This document shows positions 36,842 through 43,971 of a stretch of DNA of 45,630 nt, one piece after another. The translations under genes were made by a program, and so were the position numbers. The DNA is taken from IMG/VR virus record IMGVR_UViG_3300042554_000768, positions 1 to 45,630 of that record; one strand, given 5' to 3'. The notes beneath the pieces are model-generated. The model ran no database searches. It had not been told where the DNA came from and saw nothing but the letters and a program-made list of their open reading frames with translations. Origin of the DNA: a virus. The stretch's first letter is position 1. Every line of letters begins with the position of its first letter.

Positions 36842-37410
36842 GTATATCTACCAACATTGATGGCAGTGTGGGTGGCGGCGGACGAGTTTCTGGTATTTCT
36901 CAACTTATTGATTTGCTTGCGAATCCAAAAGATTATGAAGCGAAACTTAAGGCTTTGGAAAAGGCGACTGAGGAAAATCGGAAAATTGTTGAGGCTGTTG
37001 GCCCTGCGAGTGAAATTCCTGTTTTGCTTGAGAAGGCCAAAGCAAACAAGGAGGAGGCTGACGCTGTGTTGGCTTCTGCTAAGGCGGCGGCTGCGCAAGA
37101 ATTAAAGGCGGCTAAAAAGAAGGCTGCTGATATTGTTGCTGCTGCCGAGGCGGACGCTGATAAAAAGTCTGTTGAAGCCAATAGTTTGTGGGAGCAAGCT
37201 GCGGTTGGTCTGAAAGAGGTTCAGGAAAAAGAATCTGAGTCTCAGAAGGCAAATGCTGCTGCTCTTTTGGCTCAAGAAAATTCTGAAGCAAAACTTGTTG
37301 AAGTCGAGAAGTTGCGCGTTGAGTTGGCTGAAGTTAAAGAAGATGCTGAGAAGACGCGCAAGGAACTTCGCAAGAAGCTGGAGGCTTTTTCAAAGTCAAT
37401 TAATGTATGA
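36838..37410 (+). CDS. Coiled-coil protein
   Basis: The start M-S-I-S-T-N overlaps the upstream stop (GTATGA), correcting a longer frame that reads through the previous gene. In the 190-residue protein residues 30-185 are an Ala/Glu/Lys-rich continuous coiled coil, after a Gly-rich N-terminal (G-S-V-G-G-G-G-R). Probably a fibre, linker or assembly protein. No family assigned. Confidence 0.7.
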   Translation: MSISTNIDGSVGGGGRVSGISQLIDLLANPKDYEAKLKALEKATEENRKIVEAVGPASEIPVLLEKAKANKEEADAVLASAKAAAAQELKAAKKKAADIVAAAEADADKKSVEANSLWEQAAVGLKEVQEKESESQKANAAALLAQENSEAKLVEVEKLRVELAEVKEDAEKTRKELRKKLEAFSKSINV

Positions 37411-37742
37411 CAGGCATAGTTGATTTTCGCAATCTACTGATTGATGAGAATGGTGATGCCATCACTTCTAGCAATCCGCTGCCAACAACTGGTGGCGGAG
37501 GTGGTGGCGGAGCGGGTGTATTTGGGCCTTATGCGTTAAATGACTTTGAGAATGGCGCTACGTTGTACCTTGGCAAGGTGAAGTCTGATGGCACTTGGCT
37601 CTTGCAGAAGTACGATCAGGCTATAGGGTCAATGCGTTATGCGAATGAGTCAAACAATGCTAGCGTGACGACTTACGCATCTGCTTGGAGCAACAAGTCC
37701 ACTTTGACTTACAATGAGTTTCAAGTTTTGACTGGGGTATAA
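37407..37742 (+). CDS. Small virion-type protein with Gly linker
   Basis: This 111-residue protein begins T-G-I-V-D-F-R-N-L-L-I-D-E-N-G and continues N-P-L-P-T-T followed by eight Gly (about 28-35). A compact C-terminal domain with Y-L-G-K-V-K-S-D-G-T-W-L-L-Q-K-Y follows. It resembles conserved short proteins of phage structural regions. It overlaps the previous gene by 4 bases. Confidence 0.68.
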   Translation: MTGIVDFRNLLIDENGDAITSSNPLPTTGGGGGGGAGVFGPYALNDFENGATLYLGKVKSDGTWLLQKYDQAIGSMRYANESNNASVTTYASAWSNKSTLTYNEFQVLTGV

Positions 37743-37745
37743 ACC

Positions 37746-38186
37746 ATGAGTATGACCAATGCGGCAGAAGCTAATCTGCTGAATCTTTTATTCCTGAACA
37801 TTGACTGGGCAAACATTGGTGACGCTGCGGGTCTTCAAAACTCGGCTGCGGCGGGTAACTTCTACATTAGCCTGCATACGGCAGACCCCGGCGAATCGGG
37901 CACGCAGTCCACGAGTGAAACGAACTACACCTCGTATGCTCGGGTGGCCGTGGCTCGCGCTGGTGGTGGTTGGACGCTGACGGCACAGACCATTAGCAAT
38001 ACGGCGCTTGTGCAGTTCCCGCAGTGTACGGGTGGTACGTCAACGGTGACGTATTTCGGCATCGGCACAGACGCATCGGGCGCTGGCAATCTGCTGATGA
38101 GCGGTGCGCTGACATCGAGTCTTTCGGTGTCAAACGGCATTCAGCCCCAGTTTTCGGCGGGTGCGCTAACCGTCACGGTGGACTAA
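37746..38186 (+). CDS. Conserved phage structural protein
   Basis: This 146-residue protein carries L-L-N-L-L-F-L-N-I-D-W-A-N-I-G-D-A-A-G-L, F-Y-I-S-L-H-T-A-D-P-G and Y-A-R-V-A-V-A-R. I recognise this as a very common phage protein of tail/fibre regions whose role is not established. Beta-rich, no Cys in the core motifs. Start-stop overlap (TAATG) with the next gene. Confidence 0.8.
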   Translation: MSMTNAAEANLLNLLFLNIDWANIGDAAGLQNSAAAGNFYISLHTADPGESGTQSTSETNYTSYARVAVARAGGGWTLTAQTISNTALVQFPQCTGGTSTVTYFGIGTDASGAGNLLMSGALTSSLSVSNGIQPQFSAGALTVTVD

Positions 38187-38365
38187 TGATCCCAGCGGCG
38201 CAAGCAGCGGCAGACGCGCAGCGCGAAACGCCGTTGTTCCGATGTGGAGAATGTAGCGAACCGGTCATTGTCTGGAGTGGCCGGTTTTTTCGCACTTGTG
38301 AGCATTCAGACGGTGCCATCATTGCAACTCCTGAAGCAGCAAAGGTGGTAAATGGCGTTTCATAG
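38186..38365 (+). CDS. Small Cys-rich protein (59 aa)
   Basis: ATG at 38186 overlaps the upstream TAA. The 59-residue protein has C-G-E-C (about 20-23) and C-E-H (about 38-40), a possible zinc site. It overlaps the next gene's start by 14 bases. Function unknown. Confidence 0.58.
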   Translation: MIPAAQAAADAQRETPLFRCGECSEPVIVWSGRFFRTCEHSDGAIIATPEAAKVVNGVS

Positions 38366-39212
38366 CGTAGGCGACTTTGCTGCTGCATGGACGAATAACA
38401 GCGTTTGGCGGCAGCACTGGCACAAGACGGCAAGCCCTGTCGTGACGGGCAGTGGCTTCTGGCTGGACTTGTCTATGGCCGCAGGCACGCCGAAATACAA
38501 CCCATATGTCGGTGACGCGCTTGCATTTACCCCGCTCGTGGGTGCGAGCAACAATGGCATCAACACCGGATACGGTGGAGACAGTTACATCGTCCGCTAC
38601 GCACTAGGCGGTGGCGGTACGGCCAGCGGCATTTGGCCGGGCAACGCAATGCTGCTCGATTACTGCGGGTTTTATCCGCTCGTGGACATGGATTCGACCG
38701 ACCCGCAGTTGTTTGACAACACTAACTGGGCCAGCCGGTATAGCGCGGGAATGCGGCTTATGGTCGTGACGACGATCCCGCAGACAACCCCATCGCCTAC
38801 GCAAGTTATTCTGGAATACGTCGGTAGTAATGGCGTATCGGCAACGGTCAACTTTTGGATTAACGCGATGAACGTCGCGGGCAACATTAACGTATTCAGC
38901 AGCGCGACCGGCGCAACATCAGGTTTTGCGTGTCCGTTTGTTCCGTTGTCGTATGGGACTTTGGATGTTAAAGAACTAACATCCGTGCAGGTATCAAACT
39001 CTAGCGGCGGCTTTTGCGCTTTCGTGCTGGTAAAGCCAGTGTTGGAAGTGCCAATGTATGACACCATTACGACCTACGAACTTGATTTGCCGCGTAATCG
39101 AGTGCCGCCTTATGTGCCGGACGGGGCGTATCTGAACCATATCGTTAACGCGACATCCACAGGCACTGCGTCTGGTATCTCACGCGGCCAAATCGTCTTT
39201 GCGAGGAGTTAA
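38352..39212 (+). CDS. Appendage-type virion protein, paralogue of the next gene
   Basis: The 286-residue beta-rich protein has G-F-W-L-D-L near 36-41, I-W-P-G-N near 93-97, and a C-terminal V-L-V-K-P-V-L-E-V followed by T-T-Y-E-L-D-L. The same blocks recur in the next gene at matching order, showing a duplication. Position among fibre-like genes suggests a tail or head appendage protein. Function inferred. Confidence 0.75.
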   Translation: MAFHSVGDFAAAWTNNSVWRQHWHKTASPVVTGSGFWLDLSMAAGTPKYNPYVGDALAFTPLVGASNNGINTGYGGDSYIVRYALGGGGTASGIWPGNAMLLDYCGFYPLVDMDSTDPQLFDNTNWASRYSAGMRLMVVTTIPQTTPSPTQVILEYVGSNGVSATVNFWINAMNVAGNINVFSSATGATSGFACPFVPLSYGTLDVKELTSVQVSNSSGGFCAFVLVKPVLEVPMYDTITTYELDLPRNRVPPYVPDGAYLNHIVNATSTGTASGISRGQIVFARS

Positions 39213-39214
39213 TC

Positions 39215-40474
39215 ATGGGTTTCACTTCATACGATGACCTTATCAACCAAGTCACAACGAACGGCAAACTGTGGACGCAGCCGTGGAACCGCATCACGCC
39301 GACCGTGATGACTGCGGGCCGTTGGTATGACTTGTTCCTTGGATCGTCTGACCGTGGGCAGGGCTATCACGGCAACTACGTCAAAAACTGGGCCTTCGAC
39401 TCCACGGCGGAGTGGACTGCCGGAACCGGTTGGGCGTGGGGTATAACGGGCGTGTTCACCAAGACGGCTGGTACTGCGAGCAACCTAACGCAGACCTCTG
39501 GCATTACGCTTGAAAGCGGTGTGACGTACACCGTCATCATCACGACCTCGGGCGTGACGGCAGGACAGATTCAGATTCAGTTGGGCGGCGGTACTGCAGG
39601 CACGGCGATTACAACCAACACGACGACGACGCAGGCGGTGACGGCAGGCGCGACACAGGAAATTGCGATTGTCGCTAACAGCACCTTTGCGGGATCGGTT
39701 GATAACTTCATCGTCATTGCTGGCGGCACGAACGGTCAGACTCCGCGCTTTGCGCCGTACAACGCCAACCAGCAGGGTTGCATCTGGCCGGGCAACTTGA
39801 CTGGCGGTACAGCGACGAAGCATCTGCTTACGATGTCGGCGCAGACGGCGGGTGCCACGACGGTGCCAATCACGCTGCTGCTTGTGGACTTGCTTGGCAG
39901 TTATGCGCGCATAGACGGAAATACGGCGTCGGCGATCACGCTCGCAAATACGCTTACGCTACCGCGCTACACGTCCGGCACAGGTGTCATGGCGTATTCG
40001 GTCGTGGCTCCGGCGACAACTGGTGCAACGGCTCATAACTTGCTGATGACCTACACCAACCAAGCACCAACAGGCTCCAGAAATATGCCGCAAACGGTAG
40101 CGGCGACGGTATCGGCCGTGAACTCGCACATCTACCATTCGGGTACTGCGGCGAACAACATCGGCCCCTTCTTGCCGTTGCAGTCGGGCGATACCGGCAT
40201 TCGCTCGGTGCAGACATGGCAGCAGACAGCGGCAAACGGTACTGCCAACACCTTTACTAACCTTGTGCTGTGCAAGCCGATCATGGAACTACAGGTGACG
40301 ACGCAATTCCTGCTGGCAGAGCGGGATATGCTCAATCAGTTCCCGTCGCTTCCCATGATTCAAGAGGCTGCGGCGACCAGCAATGCTTGCCTGTCGTGGC
40401 TTGCGTATGCGGGCGCTGCAACACCTGCCGCGACGAACTTCTTTGGCGTTAATCGGTACGCTTGGGGCGGCTGA
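39215..40474 (+). CDS. Appendage-type virion protein with inserted beta domain
   Basis: This 419-residue paralogue of the preceding protein carries matching G-R-W-Y-D-L, I-W-P-G-N, L-V-L-C-K-P-I-M-E-L blocks. It carries an insertion of about 110 residues (about 55-170, N-W-A-F-D-S...A-W-G onwards, Thr/Gly-rich) that resembles a carbohydrate-binding beta-sandwich. This may be a receptor or glycan binding module. The stop overlaps the next ATG (CTGATG). Confidence 0.75.
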   Translation: MGFTSYDDLINQVTTNGKLWTQPWNRITPTVMTAGRWYDLFLGSSDRGQGYHGNYVKNWAFDSTAEWTAGTGWAWGITGVFTKTAGTASNLTQTSGITLESGVTYTVIITTSGVTAGQIQIQLGGGTAGTAITTNTTTTQAVTAGATQEIAIVANSTFAGSVDNFIVIAGGTNGQTPRFAPYNANQQGCIWPGNLTGGTATKHLLTMSAQTAGATTVPITLLLVDLLGSYARIDGNTASAITLANTLTLPRYTSGTGVMAYSVVAPATTGATAHNLLMTYTNQAPTGSRNMPQTVAATVSAVNSHIYHSGTAANNIGPFLPLQSGDTGIRSVQTWQQTAANGTANTFTNLVLCKPIMELQVTTQFLLAERDMLNQFPSLPMIQEAAATSNACLSWLAYAGAATPAATNFFGVNRYAWGG

Positions 40475-41232
40475 TGACGCTACGGTTTAACGGACAGTCA
40501 CCCACATCGGTCAACGGGGCGTTTTCAGCGTTCCCCGGTCGTATGTATGGGACTGTCTCGGGTATTGCCCTGCAAACGGGCATGATCCCACTGTGGCGGT
40601 CTGGGCGCGCACAAACCGGGTCATTTGGCGAGTTGGCAGGCCAAGTTGACGGTACAACCGACCCTGTAACATGGTTGATGGCCTTGCGGCCCGGTCGCAT
40701 CCAATCCCCGTATAACCAAGCGACGTTTGAACTTAGCAACACGCTGATCGCGGGTTTGCCGGGGTCTGGGTCAACATCCATTACCTTTACGGTTGGCCCA
40801 TCGCAACTGGAATTGGTGGTCTCGGCGGTCGGGTCTACCAGTATTGATTTCACCGTAACAGGTAATGCAGTTGCAGTGTTGCAGGCGGTAGGTGCGATTG
40901 CGGTGGACTTTACCGTAGGCCCATCAACGCTTGGAGCCGAAAGCGGCATATTTGGCGACACGACTATTACTATTTCAGGTACGGCGACTCCGAGAGCGGA
41001 TGGGAACATGTCGGGTGCGGTCACGCCATTTACCGAATTGTCCCCGCAAAGTCTCGCGGCAGCGGTCTGGAATGCAATTGCAGCCGAGTACACCGAAAAC
41101 GGAACTATGGGCGAACTGATGAACACGGGCGCGTCTGGATTGACGGCGGCGCAGGTTTGGTCGTATGTTAACCGTACTTTGACTGAAAATGATGCGCTAA
41201 CATTGCCCGAATTTTTGGCTTTGAAGGATTAA
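40474..41232 (+). CDS. Beta-rich virion protein with fibre-type C-terminus
   Basis: The start M-T-L-R-F-N-G overlaps the upstream stop, correcting a frame starting 4 codons earlier. The 252-residue protein has a Val/Thr-rich middle made of three S-I-x-F-T-V-type repeats (about 97-150). Its C-terminal L-S-P-Q-S-L-A-A-A-V-W-N is a segment I know from phage tail-fibre-associated proteins. Probably an appendage component. Confidence 0.7.
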   Translation: MTLRFNGQSPTSVNGAFSAFPGRMYGTVSGIALQTGMIPLWRSGRAQTGSFGELAGQVDGTTDPVTWLMALRPGRIQSPYNQATFELSNTLIAGLPGSGSTSITFTVGPSQLELVVSAVGSTSIDFTVTGNAVAVLQAVGAIAVDFTVGPSTLGAESGIFGDTTITISGTATPRADGNMSGAVTPFTELSPQSLAAAVWNAIAAEYTENGTMGELMNTGASGLTAAQVWSYVNRTLTENDALTLPEFLALKD

Positions 41233-41234
41233 AA

Positions 41235-41939
41235 ATGGCTAACGTAAAAATCACCGATCTTACTGCTGCGACTTCCTTAGGCGGTACTGAGCTATTCGAG
41301 ACTGTGCAGTCAGGCTCTTCTGTTAAGGCTACGGCCACCCAGATTAAGACGTTTGTAGGCAGTTCGCTTAACATCACTGGCGGTACGTTTAATTCTGTGA
41401 CGCTAAGTAATGCTGTTGGCGAGTTTGATTCGATTACGGTTACTGCCGGTGCAATTCCGATTACGTCAATTACGGGTATCAATTACGCGCAACTTTCGTC
41501 TACTCGCGACCAAACAGCTGCGTCTGCTAACGTGGCTTATGCGGTCTCGTTTGATACAGCATCGTCTTGGAATACTGGTATTACGTCAGACTCAAGCACC
41601 AACATTACGTTTGCTGCCGATGGTGTGTATTTGTGTTCAATGAATTTTCAGTTAAAAAATACTGACACTTCTAACCATACAGTTACAGTTTGGTATCAAA
41701 AGAACGGTACAAACGTCGCTAACACTGGATCTACTATTAGTGTCCCTAAAGCCACCGATGGTGGCGTGACGGTCTTTGAGTTGACGTTCCAAGAGCAAGT
41801 GACAGCGGGTCAGTATTTAACTCTTTATTGGGCAGCTTCAAATACAGCGTTAACTTTGGATTACACTGCTGCATCTGCGGGTCCGCCAAATGTTCCAGCA
41901 ATTCCTTCTGTGATATTTACTTCAAATAGGATTTTCTGA
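41235..41939 (+). CDS. Fibre-type protein with jelly-roll-like C-terminal domain
   Basis: The 234-residue protein begins K-I-T-D-L-T-A-A-T-S-L-G-G-T-E-L-F-E, a start shared by many phage fibre proteins. The C-terminal half (about 95-234) has alternating strands with F-A-A-D-G-V-Y-L-C and Y-L-T-L-Y-W, like C1q/TNF-type jelly rolls found in receptor-binding proteins. It may bind a host receptor. Function inferred. Confidence 0.72.
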   Translation: MANVKITDLTAATSLGGTELFETVQSGSSVKATATQIKTFVGSSLNITGGTFNSVTLSNAVGEFDSITVTAGAIPITSITGINYAQLSSTRDQTAASANVAYAVSFDTASSWNTGITSDSSTNITFAADGVYLCSMNFQLKNTDTSNHTVTVWYQKNGTNVANTGSTISVPKATDGGVTVFELTFQEQVTAGQYLTLYWAASNTALTLDYTAASAGPPNVPAIPSVIFTSNRIF

Positions 41940-42250
41940 TGAAGGTGCTTGGCGACTGGTCAGACTGGAAGAAGTATGCCAAGGGTGGGCAGGCTAAGAG
42001 TCCCGCTTGGCAGAGAAAAGCTGGAAAAAACCCGGAAGGCGGGCTTAATGAGGCTGGCCGTCGCAGTGCGAAGCGGGAAGGGATGAACCTAAAGCCCCCG
42101 GTAAGTGCGGGGCAGGCTAAAAAGTCTCCTAAGGCAGCGGCGCGGCGTCGGTCATTTTGTGCAAGAATGTCTGGTATGCCGGGGCCTATGAAGGATGATA
42201 AAGGTCGTCCCACCCGAAAGGCGCTGTCTTTGCGTAAATGGGATTGTTAA
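41939..42250 (+). CDS. DUF6321-like basic phage protein
   Basis: This 103-residue basic protein contains P-E-G-G-L-N-E-A-G-R, R-R-R-S-F-C-A-R-M-S-G-M-P-G-P-M and a C-terminal K-A-L-S-L-R-K-W-D-C. I recognise these as the DUF6321 pattern of phage proteins. The charge and conserved Cys suggest a DNA-bound or virion protein; no function known. Its ATG overlaps the upstream stop. Confidence 0.78.
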   Translation: MKVLGDWSDWKKYAKGGQAKSPAWQRKAGKNPEGGLNEAGRRSAKREGMNLKPPVSAGQAKKSPKAAARRRSFCARMSGMPGPMKDDKGRPTRKALSLRKWDC

Positions 42251-42266
42251 CCAAGAGGATTTGACC

Positions 42267-42689
42267 ATGGCTGTAAAGTATGTTTCTGAGTTCCCTTTTA
42301 TGCAGAAATATGCAAAGGGCGGGAAGGTTGAGAAGGTGATGCGCGAGCACAAGGAAGGTAAGTTGCACTCGGGCTCTAAGAAGGGGCCTCTTGTGAAGAG
42401 TCGAAAGCAGGCGGTTGCTATTGCGCTGTCTGAGGGTCGCAAGCCGGTTAAGAAAGCCATGGGCGGCGAAGTAGACAATTATGGCAATAAGAAAGAGCCG
42501 TTCCGTGGAAGCCCCAAGAAGGCGCGGGAATTGGGTCGTAGGGACCGGATGGACCGAATGGCTTTGGAAAAGATGCGCAAAGCTGAAAAGTACGCCCCCG
42601 GATTGAGTGTGGATATGCCTGATAAGCGGGCCAAGGGCGGGATGCCTGTTCACAAGGCCAAGCCTATGTATGGCGGCGGAAAGTGCTAA
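42267..42689 (+). CDS. DUF6496-like basic phage protein
   Basis: The start M-A-V-K-Y-V follows GAGG 8 bases upstream; the frame open 24 codons earlier overlaps the previous gene without an RBS. The 140-residue basic protein has K-V-M-R-E-H-K-E-G-K-L-H-S-G-S-K-K and A-I-A-L-S-E-G-R-K, the DUF6496 pattern. Probably a minor virion or DNA-associated protein. Confidence 0.75.
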   Translation: MAVKYVSEFPFMQKYAKGGKVEKVMREHKEGKLHSGSKKGPLVKSRKQAVAIALSEGRKPVKKAMGGEVDNYGNKKEPFRGSPKKARELGRRDRMDRMALEKMRKAEKYAPGLSVDMPDKRAKGGMPVHKAKPMYGGGKC

Positions 42690-42709
42690 AATAGCCTAAT
42701 AGTCATTGG

Positions 42710-42731
42710 GGTCTGCTCGGTGCAGTAGACC
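42710..42731 (+). other. 9-bp hairpin before the adaptor gene
   Basis: GGTCTGCTC-GGTG-CAGTAGACC-type stem (42710-42731) with 9 pairs including one G-U and a four-base loop lies in the 62-base gap. No U-tract follows, so it may act on mRNA stability or translation of the next gene rather than termination. Confidence 0.45.
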
Positions 42732-42751
42732 ACGGCGCAAGAGGGACCCTG

Positions 42752-43747
42752 ATGGCAACTTCCGGTACAGTTTCGACGACAAACTTTACGACGAGGCGGG
42801 TCATTGACCATGCTTTTCGTCGCTGTCGGCTGGGTGCGCAGCAGATCACTTCTGAGATGATTGATGTTGCGAACGATCAGCTTTATCTCATTCTGTCCAA
42901 TCTTGCCAATCGTGGCGTACAACTTTGGTGCATTGAAAAGCTCATTATGCCTTTGTATGAGGGTAATGGAGCGGTAACGTTGCCTTTGGGCACGGTTGAT
43001 GTGCTGAACACGAACTTGCGCACTTTGACTCAGGTTGACGGGACTGAGACGACAACCTCTGCGACGATTACGCTGGCTGTTGCTGGCGGCGCTACGGTGA
43101 CTTCTGTAGGCATTCTGTGGTCAGCGGCTTCTGTGCCCTTTGTGGTGGAAGAGTCGGCTGACGGGATTTCGTGGACTGCTGTTCCGACCCAAGAAGAGAC
43201 AGACGCTCCGACTCAAGTTGCTGGAGAGTGGCTGTGGGTAGATTTTGTCTCTACCACGACAAACAACTATTTCAGGGTTCGTGCTACCAGTGGATCTCTG
43301 TCGGCAACGGATGTCTATTTTGGGAACAATCCGACTGAGATACCGATTGCGCGATTAAACCGAGATGATTACACGGCGCTGCCTAATAAGTTCTTTTTGG
43401 GGCGTCCGTTGCAGTTTTGGTTTGACCGTCAGCGCGATCAGCCCGTAATGCGGCTGTGGCCTGTTCCAAATTTGGCTGCAACGACTCAGCAGATCGTTTT
43501 GTGGCGTCATCGCTACATTCAAGATGTTGGGACGATGGTTCAGGACTTGGATGTTCCGCAGCGTTGGTTTGACGCTATTGTTGCCTTGTTGGCGAGTAAG
43601 ATGGCTGAAGAGATTCCTGAGGTTGACGCTCAGTTGATGCCGGTATTGGATGCCAAGGCTGAAAAAGCGCTGGCTGAGGCTGAGAATGAAGAGCGAGATA
43701 ATTCTGGAATTTTCTGGCAGCCTAATATTTCGGTATATACGCGATGA
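42752..43747 (+). CDS. Head-to-tail adaptor/tail accessory protein with inserted beta domain
   Basis: In the 331-residue protein residues 12-65 are helical (V-I-D-H-A-F-R-R-C-R-L-G-A-Q-Q, L-I-L-S-N-L-A-N-R-G), and residues 200-310 resume the same adaptor fold (Q-F-W-F-D-R-Q, W-R-H-R-Y-I-Q-D). This fits the P22 gp4-like adaptor family of short-tailed phages. Between them lies a beta-sandwich-like insertion (about 85-195). The protein would join portal to tail. Confidence 0.75.
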   Translation: MATSGTVSTTNFTTRRVIDHAFRRCRLGAQQITSEMIDVANDQLYLILSNLANRGVQLWCIEKLIMPLYEGNGAVTLPLGTVDVLNTNLRTLTQVDGTETTTSATITLAVAGGATVTSVGILWSAASVPFVVEESADGISWTAVPTQEETDAPTQVAGEWLWVDFVSTTTNNYFRVRATSGSLSATDVYFGNNPTEIPIARLNRDDYTALPNKFFLGRPLQFWFDRQRDQPVMRLWPVPNLAATTQQIVLWRHRYIQDVGTMVQDLDVPQRWFDAIVALLASKMAEEIPEVDAQLMPVLDAKAEKALAEAENEERDNSGIFWQPNISVYTR

Positions 43748-43968
43748 GTTTGTTTCTTGACACTCGGGGACAACCTTACGCGGCGATTGCAATTTGCGAC
43801 CGTTGCCGTAAGAAGTTCCCGCTTGCCGAGTTGATGTCTGATCCAAATGCTCCGGGCCTTAGGGTTTGCCGTGACGATCTGGATCAGCTCGACCCATACA
43901 GGCTCCCTGCGCGTCAAACCGAAAGAATTACGTTGCCGTTTGTTAGACCGGATGTTCCGTTGGAGTAA
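43744..43968 (+). CDS. Small conserved phage protein with Cys motif
   Basis: This 74-residue protein has C-D-R-C-R-K-K-F-P (18-26) and G-L-R-V-C (38-42) in a Pro/Arg-rich context, a short conserved family I have seen beside adaptor and fibre genes. A single metal site is possible. It overlaps the previous gene by 4 bases. Confidence 0.75.
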   Translation: MSLFLDTRGQPYAAIAICDRCRKKFPLAELMSDPNAPGLRVCRDDLDQLDPYRLPARQTERITLPFVRPDVPLE

Positions 43969-43971
43969 GTT

